From Melioribacteraceae bacterium (GTDB lineage Bacteria; Bacteroidota; Ignavibacteria; Ignavibacteriales; Melioribacteraceae), in assembly GCA_035362835.1 (NCBI GenBank), contig DAOSDY010000002.1, forward strand, positions 627,692 through 691,691: a stretch of DNA of 64,000 nucleotides, written 5' to 3'. Under the pieces are notes generated by a model. It was not told where the DNA came from. It saw only the letters and a list, made by a program, of their open reading frames with translations, and searched no databases. This document shows positions 24,018 through 32,739 of the stretch, piece after piece; the first letter of the stretch is position 1; each line of letters begins with the position of its first letter. The translations under genes were made by a program, and so were the position numbers.

Positions 24018-25487
24018 ATGCCTGATAAACCGAAATCATATTGCGGAATCTTTGGAATTATTGGATCCAAGGAAGCTGCTGTAAATACCTACTATGGCTT
24101 ACATACACTCCAGCACCGGGGACAGGAAGCGGCCGGAATTGTAACTGCATCGATAAATCCAGACGGTAAAAAAGTCTTTAATCTTCATAGAAGATTCGGA
24201 CTTGTTTCAGAAGTTTTTAATTCACAGGATTTATTTGAGAGAGATCTTCCCGGAACTTCTGCTATAGGGCACAACCGATATTCAACGACGGGCTCTGCCG
24301 ATTCCGAGAAGAATATTCAACCTTTTGTTGTAAACTACCGGCAAGGACATTTGGCAATCGCACATAATGGCAATTTGACCAATGCAAGAGAGATAAGGGA
24401 ACGCCTGGTTAATGAAGGATCAATATTTCAAACAACAAGCGATTCCGAATTAATTCTTCACCTCATTGCAAAAAGCAAGTTAGATAATCAAATTGACCAA
24501 ATCGTTGATGCGCTTAAACAGGTTCAAGGCGCATACAGCATCGTAATTCTAACTGACGATAAACTCATTGCAGCAAGGGATCCAAACGGGTTTAAACCGC
24601 TTTGTATTGGAAAGGTTAACCATACTTATATTGTCGCTTCAGAATCTTGCGCGCTTGATATAAATTCTGCAAAGTATATTCGTGATGTTAATCCTGGTGA
24701 GCTCGTTGTAATTGATGAAGATACTATTAAAGATGATTCTTTAAAATCTTTTAATATCGCTGATTCTAAAGCCGATACGAAACATTGCATTTTTGAGTTT
24801 ATTTATTTTTCACGTCCCGATAGCAAGGTATTCGGTTCAAATGTTGATAAACTGAGAAGAAAACTGGGTAAAGTTCTTGCGGAGAAACATCCTGTAGTTG
24901 ATAATGACGGTGATAAAGTTATTGTGATAAGTGTACCGGATAGTTCTAATACGGCTGCAATTGGCTTTCAGTCGCAGCTTGTAAAACAGGGTATCCCTTC
25001 AAGACTCGATATTGGATTAATCAGGTCTCATTATATAGGAAGGACATTTATTCTTCCGGGTCAAAGAGAAAGAGAAGTCGGTGTAAGAATAAAGTTTAAC
25101 ACTGTAAAAGGCGTGCTTGAGAATAAAACGCTTGTCCTGATTGACGATTCAATTGTGAGAGGAACTACATCTAAACAATTGGTTAAACTTCTGAGGGAAG
25201 CTAATCCGAAATCGATTCACTTAAGGATTTCTTCGCCGCCTGTTAAGAATCCTTGTTATTACGGAATGGATTTTCCCAGCAGGGAAGAATTGATCGCAAA
25301 TAAATTTAACAGTGACATTGAAAAAATTAGGGAATACCTCGACGTGGACAGTCTTGAATATTTAACAATTGACGAAATGCTCGAAGCAATGGTAGACCAC
25401 GAACCAAGCGACTTTTGTACTGCATGTTTTTCCGGGGTTTATCCGGTTAAAGTTGATGAGGGGATTAATAAAGAAATTTATGATTAA
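24018..25487 (+). CDS. purF: Amidophosphoribosyltransferase
   Basis: First committed step of purine synthesis: PRPP + glutamine to phosphoribosylamine. A class II glutaminase domain begins at C9 (CGIFGIIG) after an eight-residue propeptide, with HNRYSTTG and IAHNGNLTN motifs. The phosphoribosyltransferase domain has the PRPP loop VLIDDSIVRGTTSKQL. Cysteines in KHCIFEF, KNPCYYG and FCTACFSG fit the Bacillus-type enzyme, with an oxygen-sensitive [4Fe-4S] cluster and removable propeptide. ATG 24018 is chosen because it places C9 after a short leader; the frame runs upstream into the tRNA, which is not coding. 489 aa. Confidence 0.96.
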   Translation: MPDKPKSYCGIFGIIGSKEAAVNTYYGLHTLQHRGQEAAGIVTASINPDGKKVFNLHRRFGLVSEVFNSQDLFERDLPGTSAIGHNRYSTTGSADSEKNIQPFVVNYRQGHLAIAHNGNLTNAREIRERLVNEGSIFQTTSDSELILHLIAKSKLDNQIDQIVDALKQVQGAYSIVILTDDKLIAARDPNGFKPLCIGKVNHTYIVASESCALDINSAKYIRDVNPGELVVIDEDTIKDDSLKSFNIADSKADTKHCIFEFIYFSRPDSKVFGSNVDKLRRKLGKVLAEKHPVVDNDGDKVIVISVPDSSNTAAIGFQSQLVKQGIPSRLDIGLIRSHYIGRTFILPGQREREVGVRIKFNTVKGVLENKTLVLIDDSIVRGTTSKQLVKLLREANPKSIHLRISSPPVKNPCYYGMDFPSREELIANKFNSDIEKIREYLDVDSLEYLTIDEMLEAMVDHEPSDFCTACFSGVYPVKVDEGINKEIYD

Positions 25488-25500
25488 AAGGATTGAATAG

Positions 25501-26097
25501 ATGCCTTCCATCTTCATGCAATCAATGAGGGAGATTAATACTCTACCAAACTATATAAGTATCTTCCGATTACTTTTAGCTATCCCATTTTATTTCCTGT
25601 TAAAAGAAATTCAGAGCGATTTCACAATCCGTTATTACCTTCTGGCACTTATTTTTATAGCTGCGCTTAGCGATGTAGCTGATGGCTATATCGCAAGGTT
25701 GCAAAATAAAATATCGGAATTCGGTAAGATAATTGATCCGCTTGCCGATAAAGTGCTTGTCATTCTAATTGTTACACAATTATATCTAAGCGGAGAAATA
25801 ATAGATATTTATTTCTGGATAATTGTTTGTAGGGATATCATTATTTTCTTTGGAGGAATCTGGGTTAGTAAGAAGATAGGAAAAGTTCTCGCTTCAAATC
25901 TATTAGGAAAAATTACTGTGATTACTATTGGTATATTTATCATTATTACAATTTCGGGAGTTTCGAGAATTAATTTTATATATCATTCGTTTTTTTACCT
26001 CAGTATTATTATGAGTATACTTTCTGTTATTGGTTATGGGCTCAGAGGTTATGAGGCCATTAAATGGGGAAAACATGAACCTTCTAAAGAACATTAG
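25501..26097 (+). CDS. pgsA: CDP-diacylglycerol-glycerol-3-phosphate 3-phosphatidyltransferase
   Basis: Membrane enzyme making phosphatidylglycerol phosphate. The CDP-alcohol phosphotransferase signature is complete: DVADGYIAR followed by G-x3-D-x3-D (about 60-82; ISEFGKIIDPLADK). Four to five hydrophobic helices. The most family-like start is MREINTLPNYISIFR at 25525; ATG 25501 has AAAGGA about 8 bases upstream, so it is kept. 198 aa. The gene overlaps ftsY by 23 bases. Confidence 0.92.
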   Translation: MPSIFMQSMREINTLPNYISIFRLLLAIPFYFLLKEIQSDFTIRYYLLALIFIAALSDVADGYIARLQNKISEFGKIIDPLADKVLVILIVTQLYLSGEIIDIYFWIIVCRDIIIFFGGIWVSKKIGKVLASNLLGKITVITIGIFIIITISGVSRINFIYHSFFYLSIIMSILSVIGYGLRGYEAIKWGKHEPSKEH

Positions 26098-27007
26098 TTT
26101 CGATAAATTAAAGCAAAGCCTAAATAAAACCCGTTCCAATTTAATTAATAAAATTACTGAGACTTTTACAGGTAAGGTGCGTTTTGACGAGGAAACAATC
26201 AGTGCACTCGAAGAAATTCTATTATCGGCAGATATCGGTTTCCAGATTACTGAAACCGTTATTGGAAAATTGAGAGTCCAGGCCCGTAATCACGATGATC
26301 GTTCTGTCTCAGGAATTAAGGAGTTATTAAAATCAGAATTGATTCAGACTATCGGTAATTGCAGTAATTCTTCTACAGAAATTGAGACGTCAAAACGGCC
26401 CTATGTAATACTTGTTATTGGTGTGAATGGTTCCGGGAAAACAACTTCAATTGCAAAGTTGTCTAAAATATTCAAAACTTCGGGTTTCAGTGTGTTGATT
26501 GCATCAGCAGATACTTTCAGGGCCGCTGCAAACGAGCAGCTGGAGTTATGGGCTGGCAGGGTAGGTGTACCTGTGTTTAACACTCAATCGAAAGATCCTT
26601 CTGCTGTTGTTTTTGATGCTTTAACTGCCGCAAAGAGCAATGATACTGACATTGTAATAATTGATACTGCAGGAAGACTTCATACTCATAAGAATCTAAT
26701 GGATCAACTCGGAAAAATTGATAAAGTAATTAAAAATTTATTACCTGATGCTCCCAATGAAATCTTATTGGTTCTGGACGGAAATTCCGGACAAAATGGA
26801 TTGTTACAGTGTATAGAATTTAAGAAATATTGTAATATCACCGGTATTGTACTAACCAAGCTTGATGGAACGGCAAAAGGAGGCATTGTTTTTAACATAT
26901 GCTCTGAGCTTAAAATACCTGTGAAATATATTGGAGTTGGTGAAGGAATAGATGACCTGCAAACATTTGACTCTCAGATTTTTGTTGAAGCACTATTTAA
27001 GGAGTAA
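26075..27007 (+). CDS. ftsY: Signal recognition particle receptor FtsY
   Basis: SRP receptor GTPase that docks ribosome-nascent chain complexes at the membrane. NG domain only, with a short N terminus in place of the long acidic A domain of E. coli. Helical N domain (1-90), then G1 GVNGSGKTTSIAKL (about 111-124), DTFRAAANEQL, G3 DTAGRLHT and G4 TKLDGTAKGG. ATG 26075 (GGGGA 5 bases upstream) gives a normal 310-aa protein; a frame start 45 bases upstream lies inside pgsA and lacks a signal. Confidence 0.95.
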   Translation: MNLLKNISFDKLKQSLNKTRSNLINKITETFTGKVRFDEETISALEEILLSADIGFQITETVIGKLRVQARNHDDRSVSGIKELLKSELIQTIGNCSNSSTEIETSKRPYVILVIGVNGSGKTTSIAKLSKIFKTSGFSVLIASADTFRAAANEQLELWAGRVGVPVFNTQSKDPSAVVFDALTAAKSNDTDIVIIDTAGRLHTHKNLMDQLGKIDKVIKNLLPDAPNEILLVLDGNSGQNGLLQCIEFKKYCNITGIVLTKLDGTAKGGIVFNICSELKIPVKYIGVGEGIDDLQTFDSQIFVEALFKE

Positions 27008-27014
27008 TAAAGAA

Positions 27015-27218
27015 ATGTTTATACGCAGACCAAAGCCAAAACCATTTGATTATCAGCCACGGTTTTATGATCCGGAGAAGGATCAAGAGGAAAAAAGGAA
27101 AAGAAATCTCGGTTTCAGAAACCTTAAAAGAAAAGTAAAAAGAAAGAGGAGCAGCCTATTCATAATTATTATCTTCGTAATAATTCTCTACTTATACTTA
27201 ACTTTCAGCGGTTTATAG
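27015..27218 (+). CDS. Small basic single-pass membrane protein, unknown function
   Basis: 67 residues: an Arg/Lys/Pro-rich N-terminal part (RRPKPKPFDYQPRFYDPEKD, then NLKRKVKRKRSS), followed by one hydrophobic helix (about 47-64), so probably a tail-anchored inner-membrane protein with a positively charged cytoplasmic tail. GGAG (27001-27004) lies 10 bases before ATG 27015. It directly follows ftsY. No family recognised; similar tiny basic proteins occur next to ftsY in related genomes only as far as I recall, not verified. Confidence 0.6.
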   Translation: MFIRRPKPKPFDYQPRFYDPEKDQEEKRKRNLGFRNLKRKVKRKRSSLFIIIIFVIILYLYLTFSGL

Positions 27219-27224
27219 AATAGT

Positions 27225-27246
27225 TTACATAATATACATTATGTAA
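27225..27246. terminator. AT-rich hairpin between convergent genes
   Basis: TTACATAAT (27225-27233) pairs perfectly with ATTATGTAA (27238-27246) around the loop ATAC, in the 35-base gap between the convergent small membrane-protein gene and hbd. It could serve both transcripts, but there is no G+C in most of the stem and no clear T-run. Confidence 0.4.
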
Positions 27247-27253
27247 TATTGTC

Positions 27254-28102
27254 TTAATATTTGTAAAATCCTTGACCGCTTTTCCGACCCAGTTTACCAG
27301 CAGTTACCATCTTCTTAAGCAATGGACAAGGCCGATATTTAGGATCGTTAAAGCCATTATATAACACGTTCATTATGTCCAGACAAACATCCAGACCGAT
27401 AAAATCGGCAAGCGTTAACGGTCCCATTGGATGGTTCATTCCTAATTTCATAACATTGTCGATTTCCTCTTCACGGGCAACTCCTTCGTATAGAGCAAAA
27501 ATCGCTTCGTTAATCATCGGCATTAGAATTCGATTCGATATAAAACCAGGATAATCATTCACTTCTACAGGGACTTTTCCAATCTTAGCTGTCAATTCCT
27601 TTATGGCATCAAATGTTGACTGACTGGTTGAAAAACCGCGAATGATTTCTACTAATTTCATAATTGGAACAGGATTCATGAAGTGCATACCAATAAATTG
27701 ATCAGGTCTGGAGACTGAAGCAATTTCAGTTATAGAAATTGATGAGGTGTTAGAAGCAAATATAGCACTACTTTGGATAATCTTTTCTAACTCGCTAAAA
27801 AGTCTAACTTTAGCATCTTTATTCTCATATATTGCTTCAATTACTAAATCAACATCCTGGGGTATATTTTGATGACCAATGATTGGCTTAATTGATCTTA
27901 AAGCAGATAGTTTAGCATCTTCTGATATTAATTCTTTTTTAAGCATTCGATCTAAATTGTTTGAAATAACAGAAATAGCTCTATCAAGTAAATTCTGATT
28001 GACGTCCACAAGAAAAACTTCAAAATTATTCATTGCAAATACGTGAGCTATTCCATTGCCCATTGTACCAGAACCAACAACTGCAATTTTCTTAAATTCC
28101 AT
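27254..28102 (-). CDS. hbd: 3-hydroxybutyryl-CoA dehydrogenase
   Basis: NAD(P)-dependent oxidation of 3-hydroxyacyl-CoA in beta-oxidation or butyrate-type fermentation. N-terminal Rossmann GSGTMGNGIAHVFA (9-22) with acidic D33-type residue favouring NAD, FASNTSSISITEIA, HFMNPVPIMKLVEII (catalytic His-Glu relay), and the C-terminal GMNHPMGPLTLADFIGLDVCLDIM dimer domain. 282 aa, the stand-alone Hbd/PaaH size. Last gene of the long minus-strand run, 93 bases after ricT, so it may have its own promoter. Confidence 0.93.
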   Translation of the reverse strand: MEFKKIAVVGSGTMGNGIAHVFAMNNFEVFLVDVNQNLLDRAISVISNNLDRMLKKELISEDAKLSALRSIKPIIGHQNIPQDVDLVIEAIYENKDAKVRLFSELEKIIQSSAIFASNTSSISITEIASVSRPDQFIGMHFMNPVPIMKLVEIIRGFSTSQSTFDAIKELTAKIGKVPVEVNDYPGFISNRILMPMINEAIFALYEGVAREEEIDNVMKLGMNHPMGPLTLADFIGLDVCLDIMNVLYNGFNDPKYRPCPLLKKMVTAGKLGRKSGQGFYKY

Positions 28103-28195
28103 TTATTTACCTCAATTATAGTAATGAAAAATATAATGTAAAAAGGATCAAAAGTAAGAATAAGATATCGGAGCAAATACAACGTGATCCCGAAA

Positions 28196-29038
28196 CTATT
28201 CTATTTCAAATGAAAGGCAGCACTTTAATTTATTGCATGGTCCGCTTAGTTTACCCATACTCGACAAAAGATTCTGATCGGTAGCAAGGTGAGTCGTAAT
28301 ACGCCGAAAACTCGATAAAAAGGAATTACAGCAGTATTCCCTGCCGCAAGTCCCTACTCCACCAATTCTCTTAGCTTCATCCCGAACACCAATCTGTCTT
28401 AATTCAATGCGGGTCTTAAATTCAGAGGCCAGTTCCTTTGCCAGTTCACGGAAATCAATACGCCCGTCAGCTGTGTAGAAAAAGAATAATTTTTTTCGAT
28501 CAAATTGGAAGTGAATGTCAACAAGTTTCATGTTGAGATTAAATTTGTTTATGGCAGTACGGAAAAAAGGAACTGCTCTTTCTTCATCATGAAGATTTTT
28601 CCTTACGCGTTCAAGGTCTTCAGCTGCAGCTTTTCTTACAACCAATGGTAAATCCTCACCGTACAAACCCTGTGCGTGTCTTTTAAGTCGGACTATTTCA
28701 CCAATCAGCTTAATCTGGGCTATTTCAAACGAGTCTTCATTCTTAACAATAACAAAATCTTCAGGAAATATCTGGTTAATCAACTCGGGTTGAACAAGGC
28801 AATAGTTGCAATTCAGGAGACCATTGCACTCAACTTCGGCAATAATTCTCTCATCAATCGGAATAGTCTGCTCAATTTCAGAATAGCAGAAAAAACAACC
28901 ACTCTTATTGCATAAATGCTGGTTGATTTTACCAACGATTAAAGATTCATACAAATTATTTGATGATTTCTCTTCGGATGGTTCCTCGGCAGAACTAACC
29001 GAATGATTTTTGAGGAAGGACAAATCTATATGGTACAC
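28196..29038 (-). CDS. ricT: PSP1-domain regulatory iron-sulfur protein RicT/YaaT
   Basis: PSP1 family, the RicT (YaaT) component of the RicAFT complex that controls RNA processing and development in Bacillus. The C-terminal PSP1 core has RRLHxQGLYGE-like (KRHAQGLYGED), FYTADGRIDFRELAKELA, RTRIELRQIGVRDEAK and Cys groups CGREYCC and CNKLKCC. Further N-terminal Cys pairs (GCFFCY, CNGLLNCNYC) are an extension beyond the usual core and could bind another metal or Fe-S cluster. 280 aa. It starts 3 bases after holB ends; holB-ricT adjacency is also seen in Bacillus. Confidence 0.9.
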   Translation of the reverse strand: MYHIDLSFLKNHSVSSAEEPSEEKSSNNLYESLIVGKINQHLCNKSGCFFCYSEIEQTIPIDERIIAEVECNGLLNCNYCLVQPELINQIFPEDFVIVKNEDSFEIAQIKLIGEIVRLKRHAQGLYGEDLPLVVRKAAAEDLERVRKNLHDEERAVPFFRTAINKFNLNMKLVDIHFQFDRKKLFFFYTADGRIDFRELAKELASEFKTRIELRQIGVRDEAKRIGGVGTCGREYCCNSFLSSFRRITTHLATDQNLLSSMGKLSGPCNKLKCCLSFEIE

Positions 29039-29041
29039 CTT

Positions 29042-30157
29042 TTACTTCCTTATTTTCAGTCCGCTTAATTCAAATATAAGGTTAAGAGATAATACATTCA
29101 AGTTGAGATTACGGTCGCACGATTCTTCCAATAAAGTCAGTCGGTCGATTAAAGATTCAAGGTCAGATTTACCATACCGATCGTTAAACTTTTTAAAAGT
29201 ATCCTGAAAATCGAGATAGTAGTAATAATCAAAATCAAACTGGTTCTTAACGGCATCATTGAACCAAATCTTAATTAAACTGATAATTAATTTTAGTTCA
29301 TCGCTGGTTCTATCGGTAGTTAAATTATTAAGTTCCAGGAAAGCTGAATTATATCTTTTGGCCATCGCAAATCTTAAAAAAGCTATGATATTTTGAAGAA
29401 TTTGATCAATTTGATTCTGAAGCAATAATATTGCCCTTTGAACAGATCCTTCAGAAAAAACTGCTGCTTTTTCAGCCTGTAACTTATCGATACCAAAACG
29501 GTTCGTCAGTAGTTCTGAAACGGTTTTTCTGCTTAACGGTTCAAATTCAATTTTCCAGCATCGCGATACAATTGTAGAAAGTAATTTATCCGTGCTGCTT
29601 GTAAGTATAAAAAAGTAGAATCCTTCCGGCGGCTCCTCAAGACTCTTTAATAGAGCATTCTGGGATTGATCATTCATAAAATGAGCATCATCTATCACAA
29701 TAAATCTTAAAGGATATTCGTCGAAAGAGGTAGTCATGAATTTCTTTATTTCACGGATACTGCTGATTTTTATTGTGTTAGCACCGTCGATTTCAATCTT
29801 ATAGAAAGGATTTTCTATTTTTTTTTGTAACTCAGATTGAAAAGCTTTCAATTGATCTTCAGAAAGTTTATCGGTTGACGAGTCTTCGGCCATTTCATTT
29901 TTGCCTCTGGGTAAAGGGCAAATGTATTTAAGAACCGGTTCCTGTAAATCGGCAATCTTTTTATGTGCGTTCTCCTTCAGCTTATCATCAAATTGAGAAT
30001 AAAGGATTTTACAGTATTCAAGAGTAGTATTGAACTTACCAACTCCGTCAGAACCGGAAAAAATAAAGGCGTGTGGTACACGCCTTATTGAAAAAAAATT
30101 ATTAAGTATTTTTCTGGCATTTTCCTGTTCGAAAATATTCTCCCAGAGTTCATTCAT
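29042..30157 (-). CDS. holB: DNA polymerase III delta-prime subunit
   Basis: Clamp-loader subunit of the AAA+ family. N-terminal FEQENARKILNNFF and HAFIFSGSDGVGKFNTTLEYCKIL (Walker A region with F-N after the Lys, so nucleotide binding is doubtful, as in E. coli delta-prime), sensor regions FIVIDDAHFMNDQSQNALLKSLEEPP and LLSTIVSRCWKIEFEPL (SRC arginine finger). The zinc-binding Cys motif of canonical delta-prime is not evident; the insert around 75-100 has one Cys. C-terminal helical domain. 371 aa. The neighbour ricT favours this over a general AAA+ protein. Confidence 0.88.
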   Translation of the reverse strand: MNELWENIFEQENARKILNNFFSIRRVPHAFIFSGSDGVGKFNTTLEYCKILYSQFDDKLKENAHKKIADLQEPVLKYICPLPRGKNEMAEDSSTDKLSEDQLKAFQSELQKKIENPFYKIEIDGANTIKISSIREIKKFMTTSFDEYPLRFIVIDDAHFMNDQSQNALLKSLEEPPEGFYFFILTSSTDKLLSTIVSRCWKIEFEPLSRKTVSELLTNRFGIDKLQAEKAAVFSEGSVQRAILLLQNQIDQILQNIIAFLRFAMAKRYNSAFLELNNLTTDRTSDELKLIISLIKIWFNDAVKNQFDFDYYYYLDFQDTFKKFNDRYGKSDLESLIDRLTLLEESCDRNLNLNVLSLNLIFELSGLKIRK

Positions 30158-30172
30158 CCGATAATCCCGATC

Positions 30173-30403
30173 TTAAGATTTAAACTCATCATCGTCATTA
30201 TAGAAAAAGTCCTCATCACTTGGATAGTCGGGCCATATATCTTCAATTGATTCATATGGTTCATCCGAGTCTTCTAGTTCCTGAAGGTTTTCAACAACCT
30301 CTAAAGGAGCCCCGATTCTCTCTGCATAATCTATTAATTCTTCTTTTGTTGCCGGCCAAGGAGCGTCATCCAAATAGGAAGCTAGTTCGACGGTCCAAAT
30401 CAT
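30173..30403 (-). CDS. Small acidic DUF2795-type protein
   Basis: 76-residue soluble protein with the DUF2795-type core WPATKEELIDYAERIGAPLEVVENLQEL (16-43) and a very acidic C-terminal tail (SDEDFFYNDDDEF). Function is unknown in the family. It lies between the M23 peptidase and holB genes, each gap about 15-21 bases, with a Shine-Dalgarno AGGAG 8 bases before the ATG. Confidence 0.8.
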   Translation of the reverse strand: MIWTVELASYLDDAPWPATKEELIDYAERIGAPLEVVENLQELEDSDEPYESIEDIWPDYPSDEDFFYNDDDEFKS

Positions 30404-30424
30404 ATTTAATTCTCCTGATAGGTT

Positions 30425-31351
30425 TTATTTTTTGACTATTTCAAAAAGTTCTACATCGTCATAAATAAAATTGCGCGGATTAAGCGGAATTCCATTATGT
30501 CTTACTTCGTAGTGAAGATGCGGGCCAACAGTTAAAGAACCTGAATTACCGGTTAATGCTACCAGATCACCTCTCGTAACATTCTGTCCCTGCTTAACAT
30601 TTATTTTACTGAGATGACCGTATATTGTTTTATATCCGAAACCATGATCGATTTCAAGCGTTAATCCGAGCCCTCCCCTTCTTCCAACAAATTCTACAAC
30701 CCCGCCACCCGGTGCATATACGTTGGTACCGATATCGTTAATTATATCTATTCCATTGTGCATTCTTCTTATTTTTAATATAGGATGAAACCTCAGACCG
30801 AAATCATCTGAAATTCTTCCTTCACAAGGCCTAATTGCCGGTATAGCAGTATATAATTTTTCATTCTCACTAAGTGCCGTTTCAATTTCTTCGTAATTAC
30901 TCTTTTCAAGTTTTACTTTCAAAGATACCTTATTTACATAGGTTTCAAGATCTTCGACAAAACTTGCAATACTACCCGGACTGGATCCTTTAATCGGAGA
31001 GAAAACTGAACCGCCAATTCCAAAAAATTCCTCTTGTTCCTCCATCGGTTCAAGATTGACTGCTAATCTTAAATCCTTACTCTGATCATTCAAAGCAGTA
31101 ATTCTGCTATCAAGGTTATTATACTGCTCCAATAGCGCATTAAACTTTTCCTTCAATTGAGTGTTAGTGCGTTTGAGAGCTTTAACTTCGGAATCAGGAT
31201 TTATAAATCCATCGAATACAAGGTAGGATCCGAAAAGGAAGAATGAAATAAGAACGGAAAAAAACAGGACGAGGAATACGAATTTCTTGTAGAAATTACG
31301 TATTTCGACAAATTTAAGCTTCGATTTTGAAAAGTAGTAAAATTTTTTCAT
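30425..31351 (-). CDS. Membrane-anchored M23 (LytM) peptidase
   Basis: Cell-wall endopeptidase facing the periplasm. A basic N terminus, membrane helix (about 25-48), a coiled coil (58-100) and a helical linker lead to the LytM domain (about 180-300). The Zn set is complete: RMHNGIDI (H-x3-D), YGHLSKI and GPHLHYEVRHNG. Such proteins cut peptide cross-bridges or activate amidases in division. 308 aa. It stands between hprK and the DUF2795 gene; the gap of 65 bases to hprK may hold a promoter. Confidence 0.92.
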   Translation of the reverse strand: MKKFYYFSKSKLKFVEIRNFYKKFVFLVLFFSVLISFFLFGSYLVFDGFINPDSEVKALKRTNTQLKEKFNALLEQYNNLDSRITALNDQSKDLRLAVNLEPMEEQEEFFGIGGSVFSPIKGSSPGSIASFVEDLETYVNKVSLKVKLEKSNYEEIETALSENEKLYTAIPAIRPCEGRISDDFGLRFHPILKIRRMHNGIDIINDIGTNVYAPGGGVVEFVGRRGGLGLTLEIDHGFGYKTIYGHLSKINVKQGQNVTRGDLVALTGNSGSLTVGPHLHYEVRHNGIPLNPRNFIYDDVELFEIVKK

Positions 31352-31416
31352 AGCATTTCGAGGTTGCGAAGATAATAAATCAATACTATTCAGTCAAGAA
31401 CAGTATTCTGGAATAA

Positions 31417-32427
31417 TTATTCAAAATCATGCTCAAAATAATCTACAGAGCGATCCATTTTGTTCGTTTTCAGGCTGATCTTACGTGTTATCCTGTCCTG
31501 TAAAACTTTCGCAGCATCATATCCGTAATGCTTTAACAGATAATTAAGAGCAATTATTTCGGATATTACTGTTATATTTTTCCCCGGCAATATTGGCAGT
31601 TTAATGTATGGAATATCAACATCGAGTAATGTAAAGGTTGTGTCGTCAAGGCCGGTCCGCGTATACTCCGATTTATCATTCCAGATTTCAAGTTCTATAA
31701 TTACCTCAAGACGTTTTTGAAACCTGATTGCTCTTACACCAAACATACTTCTAATATCAATAATACCGATACCGCGCAGTTCCATAAAGTGCTTAACAAG
31801 TTCAGTACCTGAACCCATTAATATACCTTCCCCTTTTTTTGTAAGAATTACTACATCATCTGCAACAAGTCGATGTCCGCGTTCAACCAGATCTAAGGCA
31901 ACTTCACTCTTCCCTATTCCGGATTTTCCAACGAACATCATTCCAACTCCGTAGACATCGACAAATGAACCGTGAATTGATAATCTTGGGGCGAACTGGT
32001 CGTCTAGAAAATCGCTTATAAGGTTGAATAACTTTGTTGTCGAATAAACTGAACCGAATACGGGGATATTATATTGATTTGCCAGTTCAAGCATTTCCTG
32101 GTAAGGTTTATTATCATTTGTTATGATGAGGCATGGTATGTCGAACTTAAAAATATTTTCAAGGGATTTTCTTCTTTCTTTTACCGAAAGATTTTTTAGA
32201 TAACGCATTTCGGTATTGCCGAAAACCTGAACACGGTTAAATGAGAATAGATCCAGAAAACCGGCCAGCGGAAGTCCCGGCCGGTGTAAATTCTGGTCTT
32301 TTATAAGCCTGTCGAAACCGACTGTATCATTCAGCAGTTTTATATTGAATCGGTCTTTGATATTGTTATAGAGGAACTCAACCGAAATAGAGTCTTTCCG
32401 TGAGATATTCTTCTCACTAACTTTCAT
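31417..32427 (-). CDS. hprK: HPr kinase/phosphorylase
   Basis: Bifunctional Ser kinase/phosphorylase of HPr, normally part of PTS regulation. N-terminal domain (1-130), P-loop GKSGIGKS (167-174) in the HPrK C-domain, then LVERGHRLVADDVV (H for catalysis), RGIGIIDIRSMFG and the C-terminal KRLEVIIELEIW signature. 336 aa. The start overlaps the hpf stop by 4 bases (ATGA). No ptsH, ptsI or ptsN is in this window; in Bacteroidota HprK often occurs with an incomplete PTS. Confidence 0.95.
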   Translation of the reverse strand: MKVSEKNISRKDSISVEFLYNNIKDRFNIKLLNDTVGFDRLIKDQNLHRPGLPLAGFLDLFSFNRVQVFGNTEMRYLKNLSVKERRKSLENIFKFDIPCLIITNDNKPYQEMLELANQYNIPVFGSVYSTTKLFNLISDFLDDQFAPRLSIHGSFVDVYGVGMMFVGKSGIGKSEVALDLVERGHRLVADDVVILTKKGEGILMGSGTELVKHFMELRGIGIIDIRSMFGVRAIRFQKRLEVIIELEIWNDKSEYTRTGLDDTTFTLLDVDIPYIKLPILPGKNITVISEIIALNYLLKHYGYDAAKVLQDRITRKISLKTNKMDRSVDYFEHDFE

Positions 32428-32729
32428 GATTTTTTCCTTGAAATACGTTTAGTCTTGATTTTATTTAACTGCCTAATTACTTTTTCTAAAGCCCCGCCAA
32501 CACTTTTTTCAAATTCATCACTTTCATGAGATACAGAAATTATTTTACCCGGTATTTTGAGAGTGAGTTCAGCAGTCTTGATTGAATCAGTTTGATGAGT
32601 GAAACTAAGTACTACGTTCACATCAAGTATCTGATCGTTGAAACGCTCAAGACCTTTAATTTCTTCTTTGATATAATCTTTTAAGGAATCTTTTGCTCTA
32701 AATTTACGCGATGTAATTTGAATGTTCAT
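32424..32729 (-). CDS. hpf: Ribosome hibernation-promoting factor, short form
   Basis: HPF/RaiA family protein that blocks the 30S decoding site in stationary phase. 101 aa with the beta-alpha-beta-beta-beta-alpha pattern (MNIQITSRKFRAKDSLKDYI, TAELTLKIPGKIISVSHESDE), no C-terminal dimerisation domain, so a short-form HPF. C-terminal tail Lys/Arg-rich. Coupled to hprK by a 4-base overlap; lies 10 bases downstream of the xer gene. Confidence 0.93.
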   Translation of the reverse strand: MNIQITSRKFRAKDSLKDYIKEEIKGLERFNDQILDVNVVLSFTHQTDSIKTAELTLKIPGKIISVSHESDEFEKSVGGALEKVIRQLNKIKTKRISRKKS

Positions 32730-32739
32730 AACGACTCCT

